DNA from: Apus apus
Lineage: Eukaryota; Chordata; Aves; Apodiformes; Apodidae
NCBI RefSeq assembly: GCF_020740795.1
Contig: NC_067312.1
Coordinates: forward strand, 60,984,405-61,048,404
DNA: 64,000 bases
Direction of reading: 5' to 3'
The position numbers and the translations under genes are program-made. The notes beneath the pieces are model-generated. The model was not told the origin of the DNA. It did not search any database and worked only from the letters and a program-made list of their open reading frames with translations. Each line of letters begins with the position of its first letter. The first letter of the stretch is position 1. This document shows, piece after piece, positions 36,074-48,000 of the stretch.

Positions 36074-39000
36074 GTGAGTCCCCCGCCGGGGCCTGGGCGC
36101 CGTCCGCGGGGGCCGCGTCGCTGTGCCCCTCTCCCTTTCGCCTGAGCCGGTGTCGAAGGGGGCAGCGTCAGTCGCGGAGGCGGCAGCCGGCCCTTAGAAC
36201 GGGGCGGCTCGACCCCGCTAAGGTCGTCGGCTGGTGGCGGCACTGCTCGCCGCCGGGAAGGGCTTCCGCGAAGGCCGTGCTGCTCACCTGCCGGGGGCCT
36301 GCCCGGGGCCGGGGGACGCGTACAAAACTTTACCGGAGCGGTGGCGATTGCCAGCCCAGGAGGTGCGGACAGCGTCGGGGGTGGGCGGGGCGGGCGGCCT
36401 GTCCAGCCGGGCAGGACTGTACGGGGCGCGGGGCGAACGCGGTACCGGGCAGCCGCCGCACATGCTGCTCTCCGGGGGGGTACCCGGCGGCCGCCGCACA
36501 TGCTGCTCTCCGGGGGGTTTGCTAACGCAGGAACATGGTGGCTTTGATAAAATATTACGTAAACGTCAGCCCGTATGCGCGACTTTCTGTGGAAGGGAAT
36601 GTCAGCACTCGCTTTCAGATAAGTAATTGATATCCTTGCTGGTCATGGTTGAAGAAGATCGTGAAATACCGTGTCTTAGTGTTAAGATTTTAAATGTATT
36701 TTTAAACTCCCTGTCGATGTTTGTACTTAGACTGGAGAAATAAAAATACTTGCAGTAGTTAGTAAAAGGCAAAGCCTCTTATTAGTGTTTGTTTTCCTCC
36801 CTTTCGCTTTTGTTTTATAAACAGTCTTCCTTTTTTTCTTTCCACCCTCTCTCTAAAGTATGCCCTTCCCGCCTTCCCTTTTGGGCTGTAGAGAAATGAA
36901 TTAAGACAGTGAAGTTTCTCAGTGCACCGCATTTGAGTATTTTTAACCTTACCTTTTCTGGCTGCCTCTCATTACAACATAGTGTGGATGTGTGGTTTTG
37001 ACTTTGATCGTGGAAAAATAGCTAGAAGTACGAGAATTAAAAAACTTAATTTTTTCTGCCCCGACTCATGTACGCAGTTAAATTCAGCTGGCTAGCTGTA
37101 GCTTCCCTCTGCAGCAGCAGTGCAGTGCCAGTGCTGCAAAGATGGGGTACAGTCAGCATTCAGAATGAAGCATCCCAAAGCTTCTTCCTCAGTGTTAGGC
37201 TGGCTTTGCCGAGTCTGTTTATCTACAGCCTTGTCTGGTGGGTGATGTGCTTGCTTCCAAAAAAAATGAATCCTATAAATAAGTGAACGTTTGAACACTT
37301 CAGAAGCTGAAGCAGTTGAGACTTGAAATTTCAACTGTGCCAGACTTTCTGATTTTTGTATCCAGAAATGTTAAAGACCCACCAGTGTTGGGAAACCATT
37401 TGGTAAGAGACAAGGAGAACATTACTTTACAGGGAAATGGTAGTAAGCTTTCCAAGTACTTCCTCCTAAGTTTCCCATTTTGATGCTGTTTCTTCTGTGA
37501 GGGAAATGGTTTGAATTACCGGTGTCACTGAAGCACTTTGTGCTGTTAAAGCTTAACTTATCAGAAGTGTTAGAACTTCCCAGTGGATGAGTAAGAATCT
37601 CTTTCTGGGGATAAATGAATGATTGCGCAGTACAGTTTCTGTAACTGTGTCTATGGTCTCTTTTTACAAGAGCTATTTTTATATAAACATAGTAACAGTG
37701 TTTTCTATAGACACATTCATCTTGCTTTGTTTTGTCCTTTTTCCCAGAAGATTATTAATAGATTTCTATTCATCAGATTTAAAACTGCAGAAATATCCTT
37801 GACTGTTTTTGTTTGCTTGTTTTGGGGTTTGTTGGTTTTTTTTGTGGTTTTTTTGTTGTTGTTGTTTTTGTTTGTTTGTTTGTTTTGGTTTTGGTTTTTT
37901 TGGTGGATGTTTTTGGTTGGTTTTTGGTTTTTTTGTGTGTGTTTTATTTTGTTAGAGTTGCTGTTACTCATTTTAAAATGCTATGTTAAATTCACAAGAT
38001 GTCTCAGAAGCCCTGAGAAGTGAAATGTACGGAGGCTAATTTCTGCATTTGTGGAAAGAAATAGAGGACTTAACCTTTAGAAGATTCAGCAATAAAAATG
38101 AACACTTGTTTTCCTGTATAAACATTAGTACGCATTTATAATTAGTAAATGTTTATAAGCATAAACACTGTTGAATGAAGTCTGAGAAATGTGAAAAAAA
38201 AAGTCTCAGCAAACCTCTGTGATTCCAGTTTTCATGGCTGAGAACTCTTTAAGAGTTGATATTTCAGGGTTATGTACAGGTGTACAGGAGTTACCTTTGT
38301 CCAACAAGAGAACTTGGTCTGCCATACCTTGGATTCTTTTTTCCTGGATAGACTATGGCCCAGAATATTGTCTGATATGCTGTACTAACTATTTAAGGTG
38401 AAAAGTTGTAAAATATTACAGCTTTAAGGTAAAACTAGCAGATTCTTCTCTTAAATTAGAAAAAAATTTAAATGAAACTTGTAAAAAGTGCCTGCCCCCA
38501 CAGAACTATGTGCACCTTTTTGAATATGTGTAGTTCTGTTTTAAGATCATATTTAAATACTTTTCCTAATGCTATAGGTCTGGCCTTCTTTTTTTAGGAT
38601 GTGAAGTGTCAAGTGGAGCCTGAGCTTCTTTGGAGAGAACACTGATAAAGAGTTTTTGGCACGTCTTTTATTTATATATGGAAAACGGCTCATAAGCATT
38701 CAAGATATCATAAGAAACAAGCCTGTTATCTGCTGGGAGTGGGTGGTAATAGCATATGGTATGCTAAATGAATGAGAACTCAGACCTCATTAGTCAGAAT
38801 TTAACTGTTTACTCTCTGAGTGCTTCCCTGAAATCAATTTGTTCTATTTTCCATGTACATGTCCACATTCAAATGCATCCTTTGCTTTCTTTTGTTATTT
38901 TCAGATCTTAAATATTTGAGTAAATAAACCATTTACATGGTGTTCATCACATAGGATACTGCTGTATTAGTTATTAGTGAAGTTGTATCTAAGTTATGTG

Positions 39001-42000
39001 GTAAGCAGCATTGGTGCCACTTTTGTGATTGGTTGGCTTTAAGCATTTTTATTCAGTTCTGCTACTGTAGTATTTTTTTCACCTTTTTTTTTTTTTCCTA
39101 AATATCAGAAAAGGGAAAAAAAAAAATCACACTGCAAGCACAGTCTCAAGGCTGGTAAGGGCAGTCACAAAAGTGATTATTTGTGTGTGTGAAAATTTGG
39201 CGAAGAAAGAGACATTACATGGTTTATTTCAATGCAACCAAAAGATTTGCTGGTCAGGTTTCTTCTTTCTGTGTGATTTAACTCATCCTGGACTTGAGTC
39301 TGGCTTTGTATGATTGATAAAACTGTGAACTTCAAAAGTTATGTTGAAAAACACTTGGAAAATATGAGGGTTTTATAGTTCGGTGAAGACCACACTGAAT
39401 TTTCAAAGGAAACTGGGTTGTTATATAAGGATTTCCAGCTTTGTAAAAATTTTTTATAAGTAAAAGTATGTTCTGTGGCTCAAGAAAATGGTTATTAATC
39501 TGTCTAGAAAATACTTAATGTTGTCTTTGTATTTAGAACTCCATGCCTATCTATAATAAAGAAAATTAATTGACTGGTGATAAGAGTCACTCAAGAAGTT
39601 ACACTGTTTACACCTGCTTTTTGATTGTGATCAGGGAGGAGAAAACCTCTTTGATAATTTTTTCCTCCATATTCTATTTAACCTATTAAAATAATAAGAA
39701 ATTAATTGGTTTTTAACTGAATTGATGTAAAAAAAAATAATTAAAAGGGGATAAAACTTTATTTATACTTAAATGAAAAGTGCAGTTTCAGTAAGACTTA
39801 GTTCTAAGTGCATGGCAAATCAATTTGCCACTTAAAGATGTGTATTAGCTCAAGTACTTTTGATAGATGAGAAAGTTGTGGTTTTTTTCTAAGGAGGCTG
39901 AAAGTGTTTTTCTTCAATTAATCTTCTTAATGAAATTATTTTTTTTAAGTTATATTTAAACGTAATACGTGGACTAGTATCTGTTTTGATTCAGTAATAG
40001 GGATGGGGAGAGACCATGCTAAAAAGACTAGTGCAAATTTATAGTTGCATGGGTGTGATTTTTTTTTTTTTTTGGTCTTTCTTTTTCAAAGGGAATAGTT
40101 GAGCAAGGTGCCATGTGGGTCATGGTGACTGTGCTTTATGATTTTGAATGTTATATGCAAAGGAGAAGAATACAGACATTGTTGCAGTATCACCTGCTTC
40201 ATAGATTTATTTGCCTTTAATTTTTAGCTTTACTTCTAATGAGAATTACTTCTGTTGTAAGTTTTCCTTTATTCTTAGGGGAATAAAAAGTGAAACACAA
40301 GGAATCTGTGTGTTGCATTCAAACAATATTTAGCCCTTGAAGGCTAAGAATGTATTATGGGCTCAACCCAGCAGAAGAGACAGGTATCCAATGCAATTAA
40401 TAAAGATGAGCTTTTTCTGTTTTTTTGGTAATAAGTTTTTGTTCTAGTCTGTAGTGCTTTGTCTTGGAATAGCTGTTTTTAAAAATGTGTGAGATAACCT
40501 TTCTTAAGGTATAATGATTGTAAAGGTTGTAAAAATACCTGTTGTAAACCACTTTCAAGCACATGCCAGAAATATTATTCAGCTATTACAGAATTTTGAT
40601 AAAATCTTTTTAATTGGTCAGTTTGATTGAACCCTGGCATCATGACCTTTGGGACTTGCTTAGTTTCATTTGTAAGGGACGTAAGAACCCTTGAGACACA
40701 CCAGTGATAAAATGGCCTCGTGGCTTGAGAATTACCTCGAATAGAGCAACTGAATCAGTTGCAGACCTGAAGAAGCAGAAGATGTGGGTTGTTATACTGG
40801 TAAGTTTCCAGTATAGCTATAAGCAGGGAAAGAACATTTCCAAACAGGTTCCTGTGAACTGATAAATGCAGTGCCCTGGTCTGCTTTGGCTATGTGGTTC
40901 TGTATGACCTTGAGCACAGCAAAGAGTTCTGCATTACTGTTGTAGTCTGTATGTTCGTCCCATATATATTTGCATGTGTTTATAGATACGTTACTTTATA
41001 AATGTGTATGTGCGCACACACACAGTACTTCTTTCATCTGTGGGTAATAGCTGGCAATTATGGTAAGCATACCTGTGCCCTTCATTTAAGAGATGTAGGT
41101 TAAATAAGCTTTGTGCAAATTGTGCAAGATAATGTGTTAATCCTTATGTAGCTGTAGCAAAAGCTTTATATGTCAGTACATAAAATAAATATATTAAGAG
41201 TGTAGAGTACAAGAGTAAGAATTGCTTTAGAGGTGCTGTGCTATGTAAGAGGTCAAGATTCCTGATAATTTGCTTTTCCTCTATTGAGAGTAGAGTCTGA
41301 TTTGCCAGTATAATTCTCCATTTTTAAGTGTTGTGTATATCAGGCTTTCACTTCAGGAAGAAATGAGAGTAGTTCATATAAGGGTCTATTTTGTTAAAAC
41401 TAACATGCATTTAAAGCACTGTGTTTGTCAAAACAACTTTTAATCTCTAAAGAAATACGATTTTAGAAATAAGAGTTGACACTTGATTAAAAGATTTGGT
41501 AGAAGAAACTGTGTGAAAACCCAGCATTGCGTGCAGAATCAGTTTTCATGAGCCTGAAAGGTCTTTCACTTACTAATTACAGGCTTGTTTTGCTGTATCA
41601 ACAGTTGGTGAAATCCACGTTCATGTAGCTAAAACTAGTTCTATCATGCTTATTTGTGGAACAGAAGAACAAAGCATTGTTTAATAAACATTCCAAGAAC
41701 ATCATAATGTCAACATTACCTGCTTGTCCCCTTGTGCAAAGACAATTTTATTGTAAATATTCTAGGGCATTCTTAAGGCAAAAATTCTTTTATGGCTTGC
41801 CAAAACCAGACTTAGAGGCTCTGCTTCCTTTAAGATGGCATAATGAGGTTTTATTATTATTATTGTTTTTAAAAAAATATCTACTTGGGAATTATTTTCT
41901 GGTTGAACTGTATGGCAGCATTTTGTGGTCTCACCCCTTCTCAAGGGCCTGTTAACATAGACAAGAGTATGTATGTGAGAAGTGCTCATAATCTCAAATT

Positions 42001-45000
42001 GCTTCTTGCCCTACATGTAATGTACACTTACCTTTTTTCTTAGTTTCCATAGCTTATAGAAATGCAACCTCAGTGGCTTCTGTGAAAATAAAAATGAATG
42101 ACATGGTAACTCTTGTGGACAAGTCTTGCAGTAAAAAGTAGATAAAGTTGACTGATAGGTAGAATTCATTTTTATTTTGTCTGAGAGACTTAAAAGTTTA
42201 GAAAGTATCCCTTATTCCTGAAGTATTCCTTATTGACTTCCTACCTCACACAGTTTTCTGAGGTGAAAAAAGTTTTAAGTGCAGACTAAGTCCAGTAGTT
42301 AGTTTTATATTATTATTTTAGAGAAATGTCTATAGGATACTGATGCTTAGAAACCTCATTCAGACCTGGAGTCTGGGTTCTAGAGAGTGTGTATGGGGAT
42401 GTGACTTTCCTGCATAGAGAAAATCTAATGGACGAATTGCAGTGAGAACAGTAAAGAAACAAAGGAAGGACACCTTAGGAAGAGGGGAGCAGTCAAGCTT
42501 CTTTCCCAAAATGTCTGGTGATTGTGAGGTGTAATGGGATTGTGATAATAGGCAACAATGGAAAAGGGAGCCTATTACAGTTCTATTTGCCAGACAGCTT
42601 AGTTACCTTCTATTCAGACACTTTTCTTTGAAATACAAAATATGTAACGTCCTTGCCCAAAGACTTGACATTTGTCTTTGAAATTGTGGTTCTTCTGCAG
42701 GCAAACACTGAGCATAAAAAATAACCTTCAAGTTACAATCCTTCTGCTTGGCTGTAGTTATATTTGGAATATCTTTGAAAATGTTGTGGTGTTTTTTTCC
42801 CTTTCTGCCTTTTTTTTGGGACAGGTCAGCTCTATAGGCTTGAGAGTAGTCAGTGGTACTGCAGCTTATTGGAACTTGAGAAGTCAATGTGACCAAGTGT
42901 GATCTAATCCATCTGAATAGACTGATGTCGGAAGTGGTTATTATTTTCCCAAATACCTTTTTTTTTTTTTTCAGGTAATGTAGAGAATAACCAGACCGGA
43001 GAGATGGAATGACGATTTTTTTTCATAAAGAAGATTTTAAGAAGGATTCTTAGGAGTACACTTAGAATTAATTGTTAGAACTGAGAACCAGTAGGATGAG
43101 AAGATACTCCCAAAGTTTTCTTCAGAAAGTTCATCCCCAATTTGACAAACTTTTTTTAAACACACAGCGTAAGAAATTGGGCAATAAATTAGTATTAAAC
43201 ATAAAATAATAGTCGTGTAAATATAGCAAAAGGGAGGAGGAGCTATAGCTCTTGGACAAGAATTTATATTAATAAACAGGACATTTGCAGGAAAAGGCAT
43301 GTGTAGACTCTTTGCATACCTCTTTGAGCTACTTCTGTCCAGCACAGTCCAGGTTAGCAGATTGCCTGAGTTCTGATGCTATTTTAAGTCCTTCTTCCTA
43401 ATACATTATTGAATATATGAGTTCCTAAAGACTGCAGTGTGTAGTGTTTGATATTTATTTTAGAGCTCATCCAGTACAAAGTGCCAAGGGTGTTCAGGAC
43501 TTTTCTTATGTTAAAACTGGTAATGTTCTCAATCTTGTTAAAATGGTTAGTTTATTAACTTCAGCATGACTGCTAATGGTATGTGTGAACATATATGCTA
43601 GTTCTTTCTCACAATGATGAAAGTATTGCAATGTCTTGATGCCACATGATCTCAGTTTTGCCTGTGAAGCTAGAAATGGAGAGAAACAAATGAGAAAAAT
43701 CTAGTGTATAAAGCCTGATGAGGCCTAGATAGGCATAGAGAACTGGTGGGCTTCATACAGTCTTTGGCACTTGAGCCCTTTAAAGATACTTCTAATGAAG
43801 TCATGTCATCACTTTAAAGTGAAGGACACTTGTGCAATTTTGTTTTGTTTCTTAAAATTGCCTCTATATTCAAGAAAATGGGAAAACTGCCTATATGGTA
43901 CTTTTGAACAGCATTTGCCTGGTGGACTACAGACATAGACAATCAGTGAGTCACTAGGTGAGATGATTTTTAACTAAGGAAAAAAATGTTCAGTGAGGAA
44001 AAGGTCTAAAGTTCCTGTCACTGATATATCAAAATTATCACTTTAACATTTGAAGAAAAAATAGTACTCAATCTCCTCTTTTGGAATGAGTTTTAATTTA
44101 GGCTGTTTTGCATCCTGTGGTTGAATATCTCAATTTGTAGTAAATGCTGCTCTTTTGACAGGAGGAATTACACTGCTTGAACCTCTTCCTGAAGCTGCAG
44201 AGGGGATTGGACAGGAAGAGGCTCAAATATATGACCAATAATAAATTAACATTAATATATGGTTTTGTTTAGTCTGCAGAAGCATTATAAAAAGCATTTT
44301 CAATTATGAAGTTATTTCAAATGTGCCTGGTGGTCTGCTGTTTAAAAAGTAATAACTGAGTATTGGCTGAGAATGATGATAACAGTCTTCTGGGTAAGAT
44401 TTTTTTGTGAAATACCAGGGAATCCTTTGTGTGGAAAATTGTCTTTGGACAAAAATATAAATTATCATTAGTTTCAAAATTTTATTTATTTTAATTCATA
44501 TGCTGGTATGATAGTCTAGGCCAGGCTTGGTAAAGGTACTCTTTCACATGAAACACCTGAAAACATTGTAATCAAATTTCAAATTGGTAAATTTAACATT
44601 GATTTTTTTGCATTTTTTCAGGTCAAAAGTTTTATTGGTTAATATACTAGAAATTAGTAGGGTTAGTTTAAGGCACAATCATTCATGTCAATATCTGGAC
44701 ATAGTCTGCAGTTTTTGTGAGACTTCTGCTCATGAATATTTTGGCCCAATAAAATGGCATTTTTGGCCTTCTTATCACTTTCTTACTCTCTAATAGAATG
44801 CTGTTTGTGCTTTTAATTTTGTTGCTGGCTTCCTGGCTCTAACTTTTTAATGGATGTGCATTTTTTTTTCTAGGTCTTTTTTCCTCGAATGCTATATTCT
44901 TAGGCTTATTGGATAATTCTGCTAGCTGTTGTTTACGCAAGTTTCTCCAGTGTTTAATCTTTCTCTCCATTTCAATCTATGCTCAGTTGCTAACAAAAAT

Positions 45001-48000
45001 TTCATAAAGATAGGAAGAAATTTTGATTCAGATGTTGCAGTGCCCAATCAACTTGCTCTGTGAATGTGTTAGATTACTTAGTGACAATATAAATTTAAAG
45101 AAAATTAAATAAATTAATGGAATGCAAGTAACGAGAGATTCAACAAGTCTGAAAGCACAGTTTTGCTTTTCTAACTAAGCGTCATTCAGTTACCCTTTTG
45201 AATTTTTCCTTTATTTAGTTCCTTAAGAAATTATTTGTACCACTTCAGCAGGTCTGTTGCCCCTTTTCAAAAATTTATTTTAAAATGCCTGTATCTCATC
45301 TAGAAAATACATTATTTTTTCCTCCTTCACATGAGCTTTGTTCTTCATGCTTTTTTCTTTTCTCTTAGGTGTTCTTATAACTACATCTTTTTTGTCTCTT
45401 CTATCTTGAACCACTGTTTGCTTGTTACACATGTGTTGGGATGCACTTCTAAGCATGGAGGAAGAGTAATTTGCTACTTCTGTTGCTTGATTTAATTTGT
45501 AGACATCTGTTTGATCTCTGCAGATACCTCTGTACTTCTGTGTACAGGATAGGATATGTGGACTATACTGTTTCATGGTATTTCATGCCTATACTATAAG
45601 TAGCTAACACTTCTTGTCTCTTTTCTCTTTTTTAGGCTTATGCATCAGGGTGTGATATTGTCATATTGGGTACTGACTTTCAAAGATTACAGATAATCCC
45701 TGGGGCAAAACATGGAAACGTTCAAGTGGGATGCGTGGATTGTTCAATGCAGCAGGGGAAGGTATGTAGAGCAGTGTTTCTAATAATGTTAAGTGCCTTC
45801 TCTAGAGTGTGGATACTTGAAAGTTATGGCAAATACACAAGAGTGAGTAGTAAAATAGCTGATTACTTTGTGTCTTTATATGTTATAAGCAGTACAGTGA
45901 ATGTGAAATAGTAACCGTAGACAGGAGATGGCAGAAGATACGTAGGCCTGCACAGGAAGATATAGACATAACACAGAGCTGCACAGAGGAGATAGCAAGA
46001 ATTGGACTAAAAGATTATTAAGATGGAAGCAGAGGTAATTTATTCACTATGGTTTCACATTACTGGGTGTGTCATCAACATGCTTTGACATATAAGTTGC
46101 TGGCAGCAGATGAGTGCTTCTAAAAAATCACTTTCAGATCATACAGAAAAGTTACTTCCCTTTCAGGCAATTCTTAAAGGTTTGAAATTGCTCTTGGACA
46201 GGGTTTTGCTTTCTTGAATTTTCATATTTTCTTTTTCTTATGTGGGTCAACTGGATCAGAAATACTGTATTTTAGACACTATTAGGTTTCAAGTCCTTTT
46301 TACACAAGTCTTTCTTAATTTTCCTATTACAATAAAAAAGAGATAACCAGGTAGCTCTACACATTGGGATGTCACAGTGTGATTAAACTACTCAGTAAGT
46401 AAGTAGGAATTGGCTTCGTATTGGCTCATATAGGAGGGTTTTTTTACTTTGGTGCTTTATTTAACCATGTCCTTGTGAGGAGAGAACCTGAGCCTTCTGC
46501 ATATCACTACAAGCCTCCTAAGTTGATGAGAACTTTGGTTAGACTCTGGTGTCCATCTTGAGACAAGATTTCTGCATGGAAACCAGTTCATGTTTACATG
46601 AGAGGTCTATGATGGCGATCCCCAGCCACTCTGAGTTCCTGCTTTTTAATGTTTGAGTGATAAACTCTTGTAACAGTAGTGAAGGAACTTAAATGAGGAA
46701 ATGTTCTCCTCTGTGTCCCTGGTACCTCACAGCCATAAAGACTGCTTGTGTTTCTCTATTGGCTGCTGTTAACTAGAGAGTGGTTTTGAGTTCACTGGCT
46801 GTTTATTAACAGATGGTGAAGTACACAAGCAGATCACATACCACAGTTAATCGTAAAATTTTCTTCAAATTTGCAAGGTCATCTTCACTATGTAATAGCA
46901 GTTCTGTATGCATTTAAATTACAAACTGCCCTTGAATTGTAAATTAACACGTGAATATATAAAAATCTCAAGCTTACTAAGCTTTAGAACTTACTTGTTT
47001 CTTAAGTAGACCTATGTGGTCATTTTGATTCTGCAAGTTGATATTGTTTGCTCTTAGCAATTTGACTACATGTATTTGCAGAGTACTGAAATACTGAATG
47101 GCTAGGAATCTGCTTATTGGCTGGACTCATCAATACATTTTCAGTTCGCTGTTGCAAGGATGATGTTTAGGGGAGAACTTTGTGGAGTAGGGATGATGGT
47201 TGGACTCAGTGATCCTAAGGGTCTTTTCCAACTTGAGTAGTTCTATGATTCTATTTTTCCCCTCTATTCTGCCTTGGTGAGGCTGTATCTGGAATAGTGC
47301 GTCCAGTTCTGGGCCCCTCAGTTCAAGGAGGACAGAGAACTTCTTGATAACATCCAGTGCAGAGCCACAAAAATGATTAAGGGAGTGGAACATCTCCCTT
47401 ATGAAGAAAACCTGAGGGAGCTGGGTCTCCTTAGCTTGGAGGAGACTGAGGGGTGACCTCTTCAATGTTTACAAATATGTTAAGAGCAAGTATTGGGAGG
47501 ACAGAGCCAGGCTTTTTTCAGTGATGTCCAGTGATAGGAGAGGGGGCAATGGGTGCAAACTGGAACATGGGAGGTTCCACGTAAACATCAGAAAAAACTT
47601 CTTTCCTGTGAGAGTGACAGAGCACTGGAACAGGCTGCCCAGAGAGGTTGTGGAGTCTCCTTTGCTGGAGACATTCAAAACCCACCTGGACACGTTCCTG
47701 TGTGATGAGCTCTAGGTGATCCTGCTCTGGCAGGGAGGTTGGACTAGATGATCTTTTGAGGTCCCATCCAACCCCTGTGATTCTGTGGAGGGCTGCTATC
47801 AAGCATTTTTTCTGTAATAGCTGGCTTTTACTCTCTTTGAAGTGTCTCCATCATTTTCCTATTGGATGACAGAATTGGTTTGCAAAATAAGTTATTTTCT
47901 ATTTATGAAAGCAACAAGTTGCATTTTTTTTTCCATTTCTGCCTCTTTAATCTATTTCTAGTTTATTGGGGAACTAGGGCCGTGTGCAACTTCTTTGAAG

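Larger units (their letters stand above)
35400..36520. promoter_or_regulatory. CpG island with DMXL1 promoter and exon 1
   Basis: This is a dense CpG island. It contains a partial NRF1-like TGCGCATGGGC at about 35728-35738, a consensus CRE at 35770-35777, a TCTCGCGAGA palindrome at 35808-35817, the 5'UTR, coding exon 1 and the first part of intron 1. There is no TATA box. The transcription start is likely between about 35800 and 35900, judging from where these motifs usually sit. Confidence 0.87.
36074..45635 (+). other. DMXL1 intron 1
   Basis: This 9.6-kb intron starts within the CpG island (GTGAGT) and ends TTTTTTAG. It contains a 38-bp tandem duplication at its start and a long G/T tract at about 37797-37960. 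Otherwise it is AT-rich DNA in which I recognise no exon, repeat family or RNA gene. Confidence 0.9.

Noticed and set aside
35788..36525. Frames of 245, 216 and 200 codons across the DMXL1 island
   Set aside because: They overlap exon 1 in other frames or on the other strand and are Arg/Ala/Gly/Pro-rich, so they are shadows of a CpG island.
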